Shown piece after piece: positions 1 through 9,714 of a stretch of DNA of 64,000 nt. This stretch comes from Fragilariopsis cylindrus CCMP1102 (lineage: Eukaryota; Bacillariophyta; Bacillariophyceae; Bacillariales; Bacillariaceae). The stretch spans positions 62,001 to 126,000 of the forward strand of contig FMBT01000355.1 of assembly GCA_900095095.1 (NCBI GenBank), written 5' to 3'. Made by a program: the position numbers and the translations under genes. Every line of letters begins with the position of its first letter. The stretch's first letter is position 1. The notes beneath the pieces were generated by a model, which did not search any database, was not told where the DNA came from, and saw nothing but the letters and a program-made list of their open reading frames with translations.

Positions 1-1808
1 TTATTGGTACCATTGTTATTATTACTACTGTTAGCATTATTATTAACAGTCTCGGCAAGACGATCGTTTCGTCTCTTTTCTGCTGGTGATAGTTTGTACC
101 CATTATTTCGATTATGATAAAAATGATCTAAAACCAACCCCAATGCCACTCGAAATGCTGTCTGCAAATTTTTGTACGGTGATCCCGGTATAGTATTGTT
201 GTCATCGATACTGTTCATCTCGTCGTCGTCGTCGTCGTCGTCTTCCCCATAGTCACCCATAGTCGCTGTCAACGCATCGTCTTCTGGACCGTTATTGATT
301 TGTGTTTCACCAGGTGTATTTGAAGCACCGGACCGCTTAGCGCGAGTAGTTTTCCGAACGCTAATTTCGCTATTGGTAGTCGCCGATGTTCCCTCCGAGT
401 CACATTCGTATTGCGTCGAATCATAGTCGGGTTCGCTTCCGGTTGATCGACCACTGCCTACCGAACTGGGTGCGGACGAATAAAGTCCGCCGAGTGTTGT
501 CGCACCACCGGAAAACAACGTTCCGTTAACAGTGTTATTGTATGTGTTGTTATTATTATCATTATTATTGTTGTTATGGTTGTTGCTGCTGCTACAGTTG
601 CTGTTGTTATTATTATTACTATTATTATTATTATTCCCTCCACTACTACCACTACTAGCGCTGTTTGTCGTTCGAACATGACCAAGGGGACGTTTTCGAC
701 TGCTACTACTCGTCGAAGATGAATTACTATTGCGACCGAACGCACCGTCTAGGTTACCGAATCGCATTCTCTCGCCACCCTTCTTATGAATCATTCCGTT
801 ACGATGTTTTTTACGGGTTGGAGGAGCCGATGTTGATCGTCTCGAAGTTCCGCCACCGCCGCCGGTCCCGCTAAATTGTCTCTTATTATTATTATTATTA
901 TTATTATTACTACCATTACTATTAGTATGTCCATTAACATTCTTCATCGTCAATGATAAAGAATATTGAGACGAAGAAGAAGAACCTGCTGCAGCTGCTG
1001 CCGCAGCTGCTGCTATCCCCGCCTTCGTCAATGATGAGGTGGAACCAGCTGCAGCTGCTGCGTAATCATGTGATGGACTACGGTTGTTGCTGTTGCTGTT
1101 GTTGGCAGTCGTAGAAGTTCTCGTCGTTACTTCGCCATCTCCTCTCCTACAACTACTAGCGGGTGTGGTCGTCTCTTGACTCCAAGAAAGCCACGAACAG
1201 GCACCCGTTCTCGCCACTTCCTGTATAATTCGTCGTAATTCTCTTGGCAATGGACCTTCTCCAAAACTTTTGTTGCTGGTCGTGGAGGTAGGATGAGACG
1301 GTACGGTTCCTTCCTGTAGTTCGGAACAATCATTTTTTGCTACGAATAATAATGATGGTGATGGTGATGGAGATGGCGATGATGATGACGATAATATTGT
1401 TTCTTCTGCTTTTATAGTTGTTATGGAATGGGATTTTTGATTTAGTAGTGATCGTTCCTCCTCTTCATCTAGTAGCAGCTGACGATGGTGGCGATGATTG
1501 CTGCTACTGCTACTGCTATTAATATCAATATCGTTAGCAGCATCCTCGTAGGTTGTCAAAACACCATTATTATTGACACTATCAGGACTGCCTGTGCTGT
1601 TAGAGGTGGTGATATCTCCAGTCGGGGGGGTATGTGTAGTAGTAGCGGCAGTAGTATTGTCTTGATTCTGATCATCATGATCGTAATCATGTTCACCGTC
1701 GTTATTATTTCTCGTCGTAGCAACCGGTGATGTTGATTCTGTGGTCGTTGCCGTTGTCGTCGTGGAAGTGGGAGACGATGTCGCTGAAGCAACTACGGCG
1801 GATGCCAT
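1..1808 (-). CDS. Asn/Ser/Thr-rich protein of unknown function, C-terminus cut by the window edge
   Basis: Reading starts at the ATG at 1808-1806 and stays open to the left edge, about 602 residues with no stop. Most of it is low complexity: Ser, Thr, Asn, His and Asp runs, Ala runs near 980-1070 and an Asn run near 884-908. Two islands look ordered. Residues about 186-210 contain PLPRELRRIIQEVARTG and then CSWLSW; residues about 548-585 contain AFRVALGLVLDHFYHNR and then KLSPAEKRRNDRLAE. A basic stretch with TRKKHR lies between them and could serve nuclear import. I do not recognise the family. The layout of two short helical islands in disordered filler suggests a nuclear regulatory protein, but that is inference. 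It diverges from CSL4 across a 1.1 kb spacer. Confidence 0.7.
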   Translation of the reverse strand, partial: MASAVVASATSSPTSTTTTATTTESTSPVATTRNNNDGEHDYDHDDQNQDNTTAATTTHTPPTGDITTSNSTGSPDSVNNNGVLTTYEDAANDIDINSSSSSSNHRHHRQLLLDEEEERSLLNQKSHSITTIKAEETILSSSSSPSPSPSPSLLFVAKNDCSELQEGTVPSHPTSTTSNKSFGEGPLPRELRRIIQEVARTGACSWLSWSQETTTPASSCRRGDGEVTTRTSTTANNSNSNNRSPSHDYAAAAAGSTSSLTKAGIAAAAAAAAAGSSSSSQYSLSLTMKNVNGHTNSNGSNNNNNNNNKRQFSGTGGGGGTSRRSTSAPPTRKKHRNGMIHKKGGERMRFGNLDGAFGRNSNSSSTSSSSRKRPLGHVRTTNSASSGSSGGNNNNNSNNNNNSNCSSSNNHNNNNNDNNNNTYNNTVNGTLFSGGATTLGGLYSSAPSSVGSGRSTGSEPDYDSTQYECDSEGTSATTNSEISVRKTTRAKRSGASNTPGETQINNGPEDDALTATMGDYGEDDDDDDDEMNSIDDNNTIPGSPYKNLQTAFRVALGLVLDHFYHNRNNGYKLSPAEKRRNDRLAETVNNNANSSNNNNGTN

Positions 1809-2953
1809 TTTTCTTCTTCTCTCTTTTTGTGTGGATGGGATAGTGTGATTGTTTTTTTTTATTTTTTTTAAATCAATCGTTGATATTAATTTAATTTCTA
1901 GAAGAAGAAGATGTCAACGATATTGTCAACAGCAGTTGACAATGAAGTTTAATTATCTTTCGTATGGTTTCTTGTGTTTTTCTGTGCCACCTTGTTGTCT
2001 CTTGGAAACACTTTTTTGTCTTCTTGTGTCACCCCCCTTATATTATATTATGCTGAATTGAAATTGAATTGAATCGAATCGAATCGAATCGAATAATATT
2101 ATATTTGGGAGACAAAAGGCTATTATTTATTGATCGTGAAATCGGTAACTTATATTATTTCATCAATATTAAATTAAATCAAATCAAATTAAATCAAATC
2201 AAATCAAAAATCACCTTCCAATTAATCGAATCTCATTTCATTTCAGAACGTATTTATCAATCAGGCTGGGATTTTTTTTCTTCGGGGGATAATGTTGTGA
2301 ATAGTTTATTATTAATCGAATAAATATTGGAAATTATGATGAAGTATATACGGAAACCACCGTATCATTCAAATTGATTTTAAAAGTGTTTGAGTGCTAT
2401 GACCGCAGCAGCTTCTTTTCTTTTTTCTTATCTTATTATTACGTTTATCTTTGTCGTTGATTAGTTCAGGTTTGAGTCTCTTCTGGCTATTAACAGAGAC
2501 ACATGTACAGTACACTTCAACAGGCCTTGCCTCGACACCTTTTTGAAGACCTCTCTTCTCGCTTAAATAGCAGCGCCAGAATTTACTTCGGCTTCGGGCT
2601 TGCGCTTGTTTTTGCACTCCGTTCTTTTCTCATTTATTTAGAACTACGCACTTACGCACGTTGTTACACCCGTACTGGTCTTTTATTTTTAATTAAGAAA
2701 ATAATTGTTGGTTTTCAAGTTGAGCTCACAACCTATTGGATTGACTATTATATTTTCCCCAACAATTTTATTTTTCATCAATTTTCACACAAAAATAAGC
2801 AAATTCTCATTTACACCAGTCGTATCTATCTACTGAGTACATAAAACAAACTCAACAAACACATCAATAAGCAGAAGTAATGAATACCGGTCAAGCTGCT
2901 TGTATTGTAGTCAATTTCAATGCATTAAAATAGAAACACAGACAAAAATTAAA
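1809..2953. other. Divergent intergenic spacer with pentanucleotide microsatellites
   Basis: Shared 5' region of the left-edge gene (minus) and CSL4 (plus). It holds a (GAATC)n tract at about 2060-2095 and an AAATC/AAATT pentanucleotide tract at about 2160-2210. Open frames here are short and AT-driven, and I support no gene. Confidence 0.5.
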
Positions 2954-3757
2954 ATGGAATCATCATCATCACCTCCCGTGTTACGTTACAAAGAAGGAAG
3001 TACCGTCATACCCGGTGATCGGATTGCGACAATACGTCAAGTTCGTTCAGGGATCGGAACTTATGTGAAGGGAGGACATATATATGCTTCTTTATTGGGA
3101 ACCTTGCGTCTACAACTAGTAGAACAACAAGAACAAAAAGAAAACGAAGCAATGGTCGAGGACGACGAGGATAATCATTTTAATGACAATGATAACAAGA
3201 ATAATGATGGTGGTGGTGGTGATAACAATCCAACATTTATTTGTTCCGTGGATGTTTCATCATCATCATCGTCCTCAAAAAATTCAAATTTGTTGTTGTT
3301 ACCAGCTACGTCTCAAGTATTAAAAGTTGGACAACTCATTGTTGGGAGGATATCACGTATTACACCACAAAATGCTGTAGTGGAAATCCGTGTCGCGGAA
3401 GGTGTTGGACCACTCCGAGGACCACCATACTATGAGGGTGCGATCCGACTGGATGATGTCCGTGCTGGTAAGGCTGTTGTGGACCAAAACCATGTCGTAC
3501 TTGCCGATTGTTTCCGACCGGGTGACTTAGTATCATGTCGTGTTATTAGTATGGGTGATGCAAGACGATATTTCTTATCCACAGCTGAAACTGAATTGGG
3601 TGTGGTCCGAGCAGAACGAAAGGGTGTTGTTATGATACCAGTTTCGTGGAAGGAAATGGAATGCCCTGTAACGGGGGTACGAGAATCTAGAAAAAATGCT
3701 AAGCCTTTAATGTTGCAACAACGTCACAGCGGGGAGGAGGAGGAGGGAAAAGAGTAA
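2954..3757 (+). CDS. CSL4: Exosome complex component CSL4 (EXOSC1)
   Basis: A 267-residue protein. CSL4 is one of the three S1/KH cap subunits of the RNA exosome, which degrades and trims RNA in nucleus and cytoplasm. The N-terminal cap-type domain shows VIPGDRIA and then GTYVKGGHIYASLLG at about residues 15-45. An acidic Asn/Asp/Gly/Ser insert follows at about 60-110, and then an S1-type RNA-binding domain with GQLIVGRISRITPQNAVVEI and ADCFRPGDLVSCRVISMGD. The C-terminal part ends in the family-like FLSTAETELGV and EMECPVTG, where the zinc-ribbon cysteines of animal homologues are largely missing. I chose the ATG at 2954, directly before the low-complexity start of the conserved region; an in-frame ATG at 2900 adds 18 unconserved residues. 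No intron is needed. Confidence 0.92.
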   Translation: MESSSSPPVLRYKEGSTVIPGDRIATIRQVRSGIGTYVKGGHIYASLLGTLRLQLVEQQEQKENEAMVEDDEDNHFNDNDNKNNDGGGGDNNPTFICSVDVSSSSSSSKNSNLLLLPATSQVLKVGQLIVGRISRITPQNAVVEIRVAEGVGPLRGPPYYEGAIRLDDVRAGKAVVDQNHVVLADCFRPGDLVSCRVISMGDARRYFLSTAETELGVVRAERKGVVMIPVSWKEMECPVTGVRESRKNAKPLMLQQRHSGEEEEGKE

Positions 3758-4940
3758 AACGAATTAATAGATAGAAAGGAAGGACAGAAAAATTAAATAG
3801 TAGTACAGCGGAAAGAATCAAGCAAGTAAGCAAAACACAATGGACAACGAAACGGTAAAAATCTACAGAAAATAGACCTTCATGGATGAAAATGTTTTAC
3901 TGCAAATTATTTATTCCATTTTCGGTTGAAGGTTTGCTGCAATGACCAATATTATTTTTGAAACAACGGAGACCAAATTTTTTCTTGTTGTCGTCGTACT
4001 TATAATACCCATATCATATCAACAAGACACAAAATTCAAAGCTCTTCCATAATGGTACCAAAAAAGATGTTCTTATTTATGGCTGGTATTATTTGTTAAC
4101 AATCGTTTCGACGATTTCATGGGATCGGATTTCAGCTACAACAACAAAATACGAGTGTGGGGGAGAGGGGGGGGGGGGGGAGTCTGATGACTCCGCGCCT
4201 TTTTTTTCCTTTCTACCTTAATGAAGATTATAATTAAAATCGTCGTAAGATTAAAAAAATTGCTTACTATGATTCCTACGTTGCAACCCTCTATTCATCT
4301 ACTTAAGTACCTGTCTATCTATCTATCTAATATAAATACATTATCTTTCTCAGTAAACCACAATCCGCCATCAATGGAATGGGATCTCTGATTTTATTCC
4401 AGATATTAGCAGGCGTTTCTAATTATATATATATATATATGTGTGTGTGTGAACGAAAGGAAGTTAAAGAATTTCGTGATTGAATGAATGCACAGCACGT
4501 GGCTTCATGGTATCATACTAAAATATATATGCTATATCTTCTTTGACAACACACATTATCAGCATTTATTGCATGTCTATCTTCGGGCAAAAATGAGATA
4601 GTGTTGTTCCGTTTTCATTAAAAATTTGAATCTTCCTTTGCATCCGTTTCCAAATATCTTCCCGACCCAGTTGCAGTCTTGATCCACCCCGCCTCTATAT
4701 AGATATGGCATATAAAATATTATTCTAGGACTATGTTGCATTCTGAAAACATGTCGACATACTTTAGTTTCTTTTATGTTCCGTCCAGTCGTGTGAGATA
4801 AATTTGAAAGTTGAAAGATAAAAATCTGAATCCAAGAAAATAATAAGTTGAGAACATTCGAACAGATCAAAGTGGAAGATCCAAAGAGGATAAAGATAGT
4901 ATCAAAAGTCCACAGCAAGTAGATGAAATAAACGATCAGC
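3758..4940. other. Intergenic spacer
   Basis: AT-rich spacer with a G-run at about 4158-4181, a CTAT-type tract near 4313-4327 and an (AT)n(GT)n tract at about 4425-4451. An open frame on the minus strand at 4577-4942 (121 codons) has no recognisable domain, and I do not call it a gene. Confidence 0.45.
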
Positions 4941-5709
4941 AAATCAGCAACAACTAGGAATTAGATGCATATCGCTTTTCAGTTCACGGGGATAACCATT
5001 GATACTAACTAACATGTGTGACAATCATCGGGATCTCAATCGTAGCATGAAAAATAATAACAAACGGGCGGTGTTACAGGCGGATACTCCCTTTATCGTT
5101 CACTTTTTTCCATATGGACAAGGTATGTTCGTCATTCCTCTCGCAGGTCGATATCACTAGTGCTGCAATAAAATCGATACTATATATTATTCTTCCGCCA
5201 TTAATTCTTTTCTCACCTACTATTCACTATTGCTAATGATGTTTTTATGTCGCGGCGCAAATGTATGATACAATTTCGATCTGATGATATCAGGCTTTAC
5301 TGCAAAACGACGTGGAATTCTTGAAAATCAGCAACAACTAGGAATTAGATGCATATCGCTTTTCAGTTCACGGGGATAACCATTGATACTAACTAACATG
5401 TGTGACAATCATCGGGATCTCAATCGTAGCATGAAAAATAATAACAAACGGGCGGTGTTACAGGCGGATACTCCCTTTATCGTTCACTTTTTTCCATATG
5501 GACAAGGTATGTTCGTCATTCCTCTCGCAGGTCGATATCACTAGTGCTGCAATAAAATCGATACTATATATTATTCTTCCGCCATTAATTCTTTTCTCAC
5601 CTACTATTCACTATTGCTAATGATGTTTTTATGTCGCGGCGCAAATGTATGATACAATTTCGATCTGATGATATCAGGCTTTACTGCAAAACGACGTGGA
5701 ATTCTTGAA
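4941..5709. repeat. Exact 384-bp tandem duplication covering the first exon and intron of PolX
   Basis: Bases 4941-5324 recur without difference at 5325-5708 (offset 384). Matching stops at 4940/5324 on the left and 5326/5710 on the right. Each unit contains the upstream region, the whole first coding exon (ATG at 5014 in the left unit, 5398 in the right), the intron and the first bases of exon 2. Only the right unit continues into the rest of the gene. The left unit is a promoter plus truncated-gene copy that ends where the repeat ends. Perfect identity points to a very recent duplication or an assembly artefact. Confidence 0.95.
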
Positions 5710-7565
5710 GATAACTTTCGAAGATTACAAGCGACTATTGTTGATGACGTGTGGCAGGCGAAGTATATTGTTATAAGTGACGCAATTCGGTCACTGTCCC
5801 TAGTGGCCAAAAGGTTACATGTGTCTGAGGAACAATTAAAACGACATTTGGACGAAAACAACGATATTCGATGCGTATATCCAAAATGGGTCGACTCCTG
5901 CATCGCTGCTAATCGTTTAACAATTCCAGGCCGAAATAATTATCATACTATTTATAACGTAAAACGTAACAGGGATGAAAACGACGACAACGTAAACGAC
6001 AGTCGAAAGAAACCAGCAAACCAGGATAATATTAATACCACCAAACCAAAACGAAAAAAATTCCCACGGAATTTGGACGTCGCATCAAAATTTTCAGCAC
6101 TATCCAAGCTTCACAAGACCATGCCTTTACTCGAGGATGACCATTGGAAATCATATCAGTTCCGGCTTGTGGCGGGTAGAATTGCAAATCTTGATTTTGA
6201 AGTCGATACTGATTTCGTCACACAAAAACGATTGCGGTCCATTACAGGATTTGGGAAAAGTATCTGCGAAAAAATTCAAGAATGTTTAAGTGATTATGGG
6301 ACAGTTAGAAGAATTCATCAATTTGAGAATGACAATAATCGAAACAAAATGAAAAATATGATGGATATTTGGGGTGTGGGTCGTGTTGGAGCACTTGATT
6401 TGATCAGCAATCAAGGTTGTAAAACGATTCATGATGTACGTCGAAAGATTTGTAACAATGAATTAACGTTGGATCGGAATCAACTTGTTGGTGTAGATTG
6501 TTATGAGGATATTCAATATAGAATGGATAGGTCCGAAGTCGAATCACTAGCAGAGATTGTTAGACTGGCTGCCGAAACACTGTTTCCTGGGATACAGGTA
6601 TATATTATGGGGTCGTATAGGCGTGGAAAGGAAAATTGCGGAGACGTCGATATCCATCTTACCCATCCAACTGATCCAAGTTTTGCAAGAACAATTCCGA
6701 ACGATGCCCTGGGTCGCATAATTGGTGAGTTTTTTTCCATATCAATTCAAATCATACGAACTGACTATTTCGGATGCTGGTGATCAACATCATGTGTCTT
6801 TCGTAATTCTTAAATCTAATTCCACTTCCCTTTTACTTTTTACCTTGTGTGGTTGATTAGATGAGCTCTGGAAAGAGGGGAGAATCTCGATGCATTTGAC
6901 ATTTCTATGTGGTATGGAACTGGGTTTGGATTACAAAGATTATCAAAAAGCATCACAAAATGTACCAAGAGAAGCATGGGAACGGACGAAAATAAATCCT
7001 CTACACAGAAAAAGTAATGCTTTTTACATGGGATGTGCCTTCTCGCCGATAGAACCCACAAAGAGAAGACGAATTGACATCAAACTTTATCCATATCGCG
7101 AACGAGCATTTGCAACGCTGTATTTCACTGGAAATGGTAAGAAATCGATTCTTCGTTGTTTGTGATATTGAAGAAGATGACTATAAAGGAATGGGAAACA
7201 CTGTGTTTTTAATTGTATTGTTTTACTAATTTTACTTGAATTTATAATATACCGGTATCAAAAAAAAATTGTTGCAAATAGGGTTCTTCAATCGTTCTAT
7301 GAGAGTATGGGCGGATCGTCGGTTCAATTGGAAGTTGAGCGACCATGGTCTATACGATCGATCAGATGGGAAAACCAGAGTGAGGGAAGCGTCGACAGAA
7401 AGAGACATCTTCGACCATCTCAAAATTGTCTACCGTGAACCACATGAACGTGATTGTTGGGATGCGCTTGAACCTATCGAGGGGAATCTCGAAGGAGAAG
7501 ATGAAGATCTAAAACTAACTGAAACGGATTTTAAAAATGAAGATAATTATGCATGGGTTGAGTGA
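5398..7565 (+). CDS. BRCT-domain family X DNA polymerase (Pol lambda/mu/TdT-like)
   Basis: Family X polymerases fill short gaps in base-excision repair and end joining. Exons are 5398-5506, 5678-6724, 6861-7136 and 7282-7565, all with GT-AG introns, giving 571 residues in frame. An N-terminal BRCT domain (about 25-120) starts at TPFIVHFFPYGQ, split by intron 1, and ends at VYPKWVDSCIAANRL. The 8-kDa-like region follows (KLHKTMPLLEDD, YQFRLVAGRI), with helix-hairpin-helix motifs ITGFGKSI and IWGVGRVGALDL. The palm carries GSYRRGKENCGDVDIHL with the catalytic Asp-x-Asp and RRRIDIKLYPY with the third Asp. YFTG stands at the steric-gate position. The final exon gives the family C-terminus (NRSMRVWADRRFNWKL). 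The start follows the BRCT frame. The same exon 1 and promoter are duplicated just upstream. A damaged paralogue lies at about 13.1-15.0 kb. Confidence 0.93.
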
Positions 7566-7807
7566 TCCGTATATGTGTTCACTAAACTTAAAAAAATACA
7601 AAATCGAGTACTTCTACTCCAACAAAAAAGGAGGGAATTTTGTTGGTTTCTCTGATTCTATTCAAAATTAGTAGTAGATATTGTACGATACATCGCACTA
7701 CAATTAGGTAGGAGGTAAATATATAATAACATCTTAAGTAGCATTTATTTTGGATAACTCTAATAAGGAAATATTGATTCATAAAAAAACAAGGAGCACT
7801 TTTTCTT

Positions 7808-9196
7808 TTAAAAGATTCCAAGATCGGGGAAAATTGAATGCGAAAATGGTGCCATAGGTTCTCCTGCGTATGCAGGAATGATACCCTTCAAAAGTGGGAC
7901 AGATCCTTCTACCTTACCCTCACTCAAAAATCCAAGAATACCAATCATAGCAAGACGTCCATTGTTGATTTCTTTTTCAAGTCCATTGGCCTTGGCTTCC
8001 GCCGACCGGTTCTTACTCCAGCCAAAAGGATCGTATAAGTTAAGGGCACCACCTGGGATGACCTTAGCATCGAATTCAGGGAATTCACCTGGTTTTCCTC
8101 CCCTCATGTAATGGGTTCCTGTACCTCACGGTACTATATATATATATATATATCATTGTCATAATTGTTCATATTATTTATATTTTGAATCATTCATAAT
8201 CGAAAGGAAGAGTAAGAAACGATGATAGTTCAGCAAGTAACGCACTAGCAACAGCATTGACTACGCCCAATTCTATAGCAACTCTTATCATATAAAACAA
8301 TTACATATATCTTTTTTCCTCCTGCAATCAGTCTACTACGGTTGTACTTACAAATTCTAGGAATCCGATGAATGTGAAAATTTGCCACTTAGCGTTATCA
8401 GAAATTGAATCCCATGCCTCGGAGCATTAGTAACGGTAGGGAACGGTGTTCCGTCCATTTGCATAGGCCAAGGAAATTTGATTCCATTCGCATGAACGAT
8501 GTATCCAACAAATGCAAACATAGCAATACGTCCGTGCCTGTAGTAGTAGTAGAAATAGTAAAAATAATTGATGAGATATTTTCCGTGACAGTACCAGTAT
8601 CAGTGTTCTACGTTTCTGTGGCACCTTTTTTTCTTCGATACTCTCGAGTATTCATTTACCCCCTCTTTCTAAAAACAAATATATTAAATATATATATATA
8701 TATAATATATATCGTATGTAGATCTCTCTAACTTGATAGCAGACTAGACAAAGCTTCCCAACAAACAGAATACAGATTGAGACATGTACACGTTCTTTGT
8801 AAAGTTCACTTACTTGATTTCTGCTTCACGAATGAAACCGATAGTTGCTTCATTGGATTGTTCCCTGTCGGATGATTCGATTCATACGTAGAGAGAGAGA
8901 GAAATACGGTGTTAGATATCATCACAGCAATCACGATTAAAAAGTCAGAAAACAACAATAACGACGACCAATATTTAGAATAGCAAACGAAACAAAGAAA
9001 ATACGCACCAGAATGATTCATCCGCAAGTCCAAGAGGGTCAAAAAATCCAACTGATGGATTCAAACCCTTTGCGAGGACCTCAAGATCGGCTTTTGATTC
9101 TTGAACCGCAACAGAAGTACGAGAATTCGTTGTTGCTGGAGCAAATGCCGTAGCAGTTCCAACAAGGAGTGCGGTGGTAGCAAGTAATTTGTTCAT
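7808..9196 (-). CDS. Fucoxanthin-chlorophyll a/c-binding (LHC family) protein, with one apparent frame break
   Basis: Plastid thylakoid antenna protein. Exons on the minus strand are 9196-9009, 8864-8814, 8537 to about 8348, and about 8124-7808. The start MNKLLATTALLVGTATAFAP is a signal peptide with a diatom AFAP-type plastid cleavage motif. Helix 1 has EAEIKHGRIAMFAFVGY and helix 3 EINNGRLAMIGILGFLSEG, with the chlorophyll-binding Glu and His/Asn; helix 2 is KWQIFTFIGFLEF. GTHYMRGGKPGEFPEF precedes NLYDPFGW as in red-lineage antenna proteins. In exon 3, near 8420, the frame moves by one between NAPR and AWDSIS. One missing base would explain it, so the break may be an assembly error or a recent null allele. 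The exon 3 donor is my best fit, using GTACAA. Mature length would be about 248 residues. Confidence 0.88.
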
Positions 9197-9714
9197 GGTT
9201 GGATACTACAAGTAGGTTTATTTATTTCTATTTTATTGCTATTGCTGGATTGATTCGATTAAGACGATCGAGAAAGGGATTACTAGGGTAGAGCCATCAA
9301 TCAAAGGATACTACATCGATAAGAAACGCCTTCACAAAACCTACTACAGTAGCAAGAAAAACAAAGACGTGTCTTCTCGTGCGCAAAGATCGGCAGTTTA
9401 TTTCTTCAACCAATTTCTTAGTCGAGTCGGATAATCCAATCACGAATACAAGATATACATATCCTACCTTTACTACCTCTGTGTAGTCTATAAGATAGAT
9501 ACTTTTGCACATACATCATTATACAGTACGGTAACTTCATGCCGATAGTACTATTTTATAATAAGATGATACATTGAGTTTAGTTAAGCTAGCTAACGTT
9601 AGCTATTGAATGCTTTATTGATTTATATTATGTATTCTAAAGATTTCTAACCAATATCATCTAATTTTTGCTCAAGCTTTGGGTTGAAATGATAAGTCCG
9701 TTTCGGCAGGTTGA
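9197..9714. other. Intergenic spacer between antenna gene and kinase gene
   Basis: 5' flank of the antenna gene and 3' flank of the kinase gene, both on the minus strand. AT-rich, with a short palindromic GCTAGCTAACGTTAGCTA-like stretch near 9588-9605. I see no gene. Confidence 0.4.

Noticed and set aside
4158-4181. Long G runs here and near 42259 and 50689
   Set aside because: Could be G-quadruplex-like, but single runs without spaced G-tracts give no support; they are also error-prone for sequencing.
4577-4942. Open frame of 121 codons on the minus strand
   Set aside because: Composition is that of AT-rich spacer, no domain or targeting signal, and no conserved neighbour in frame.
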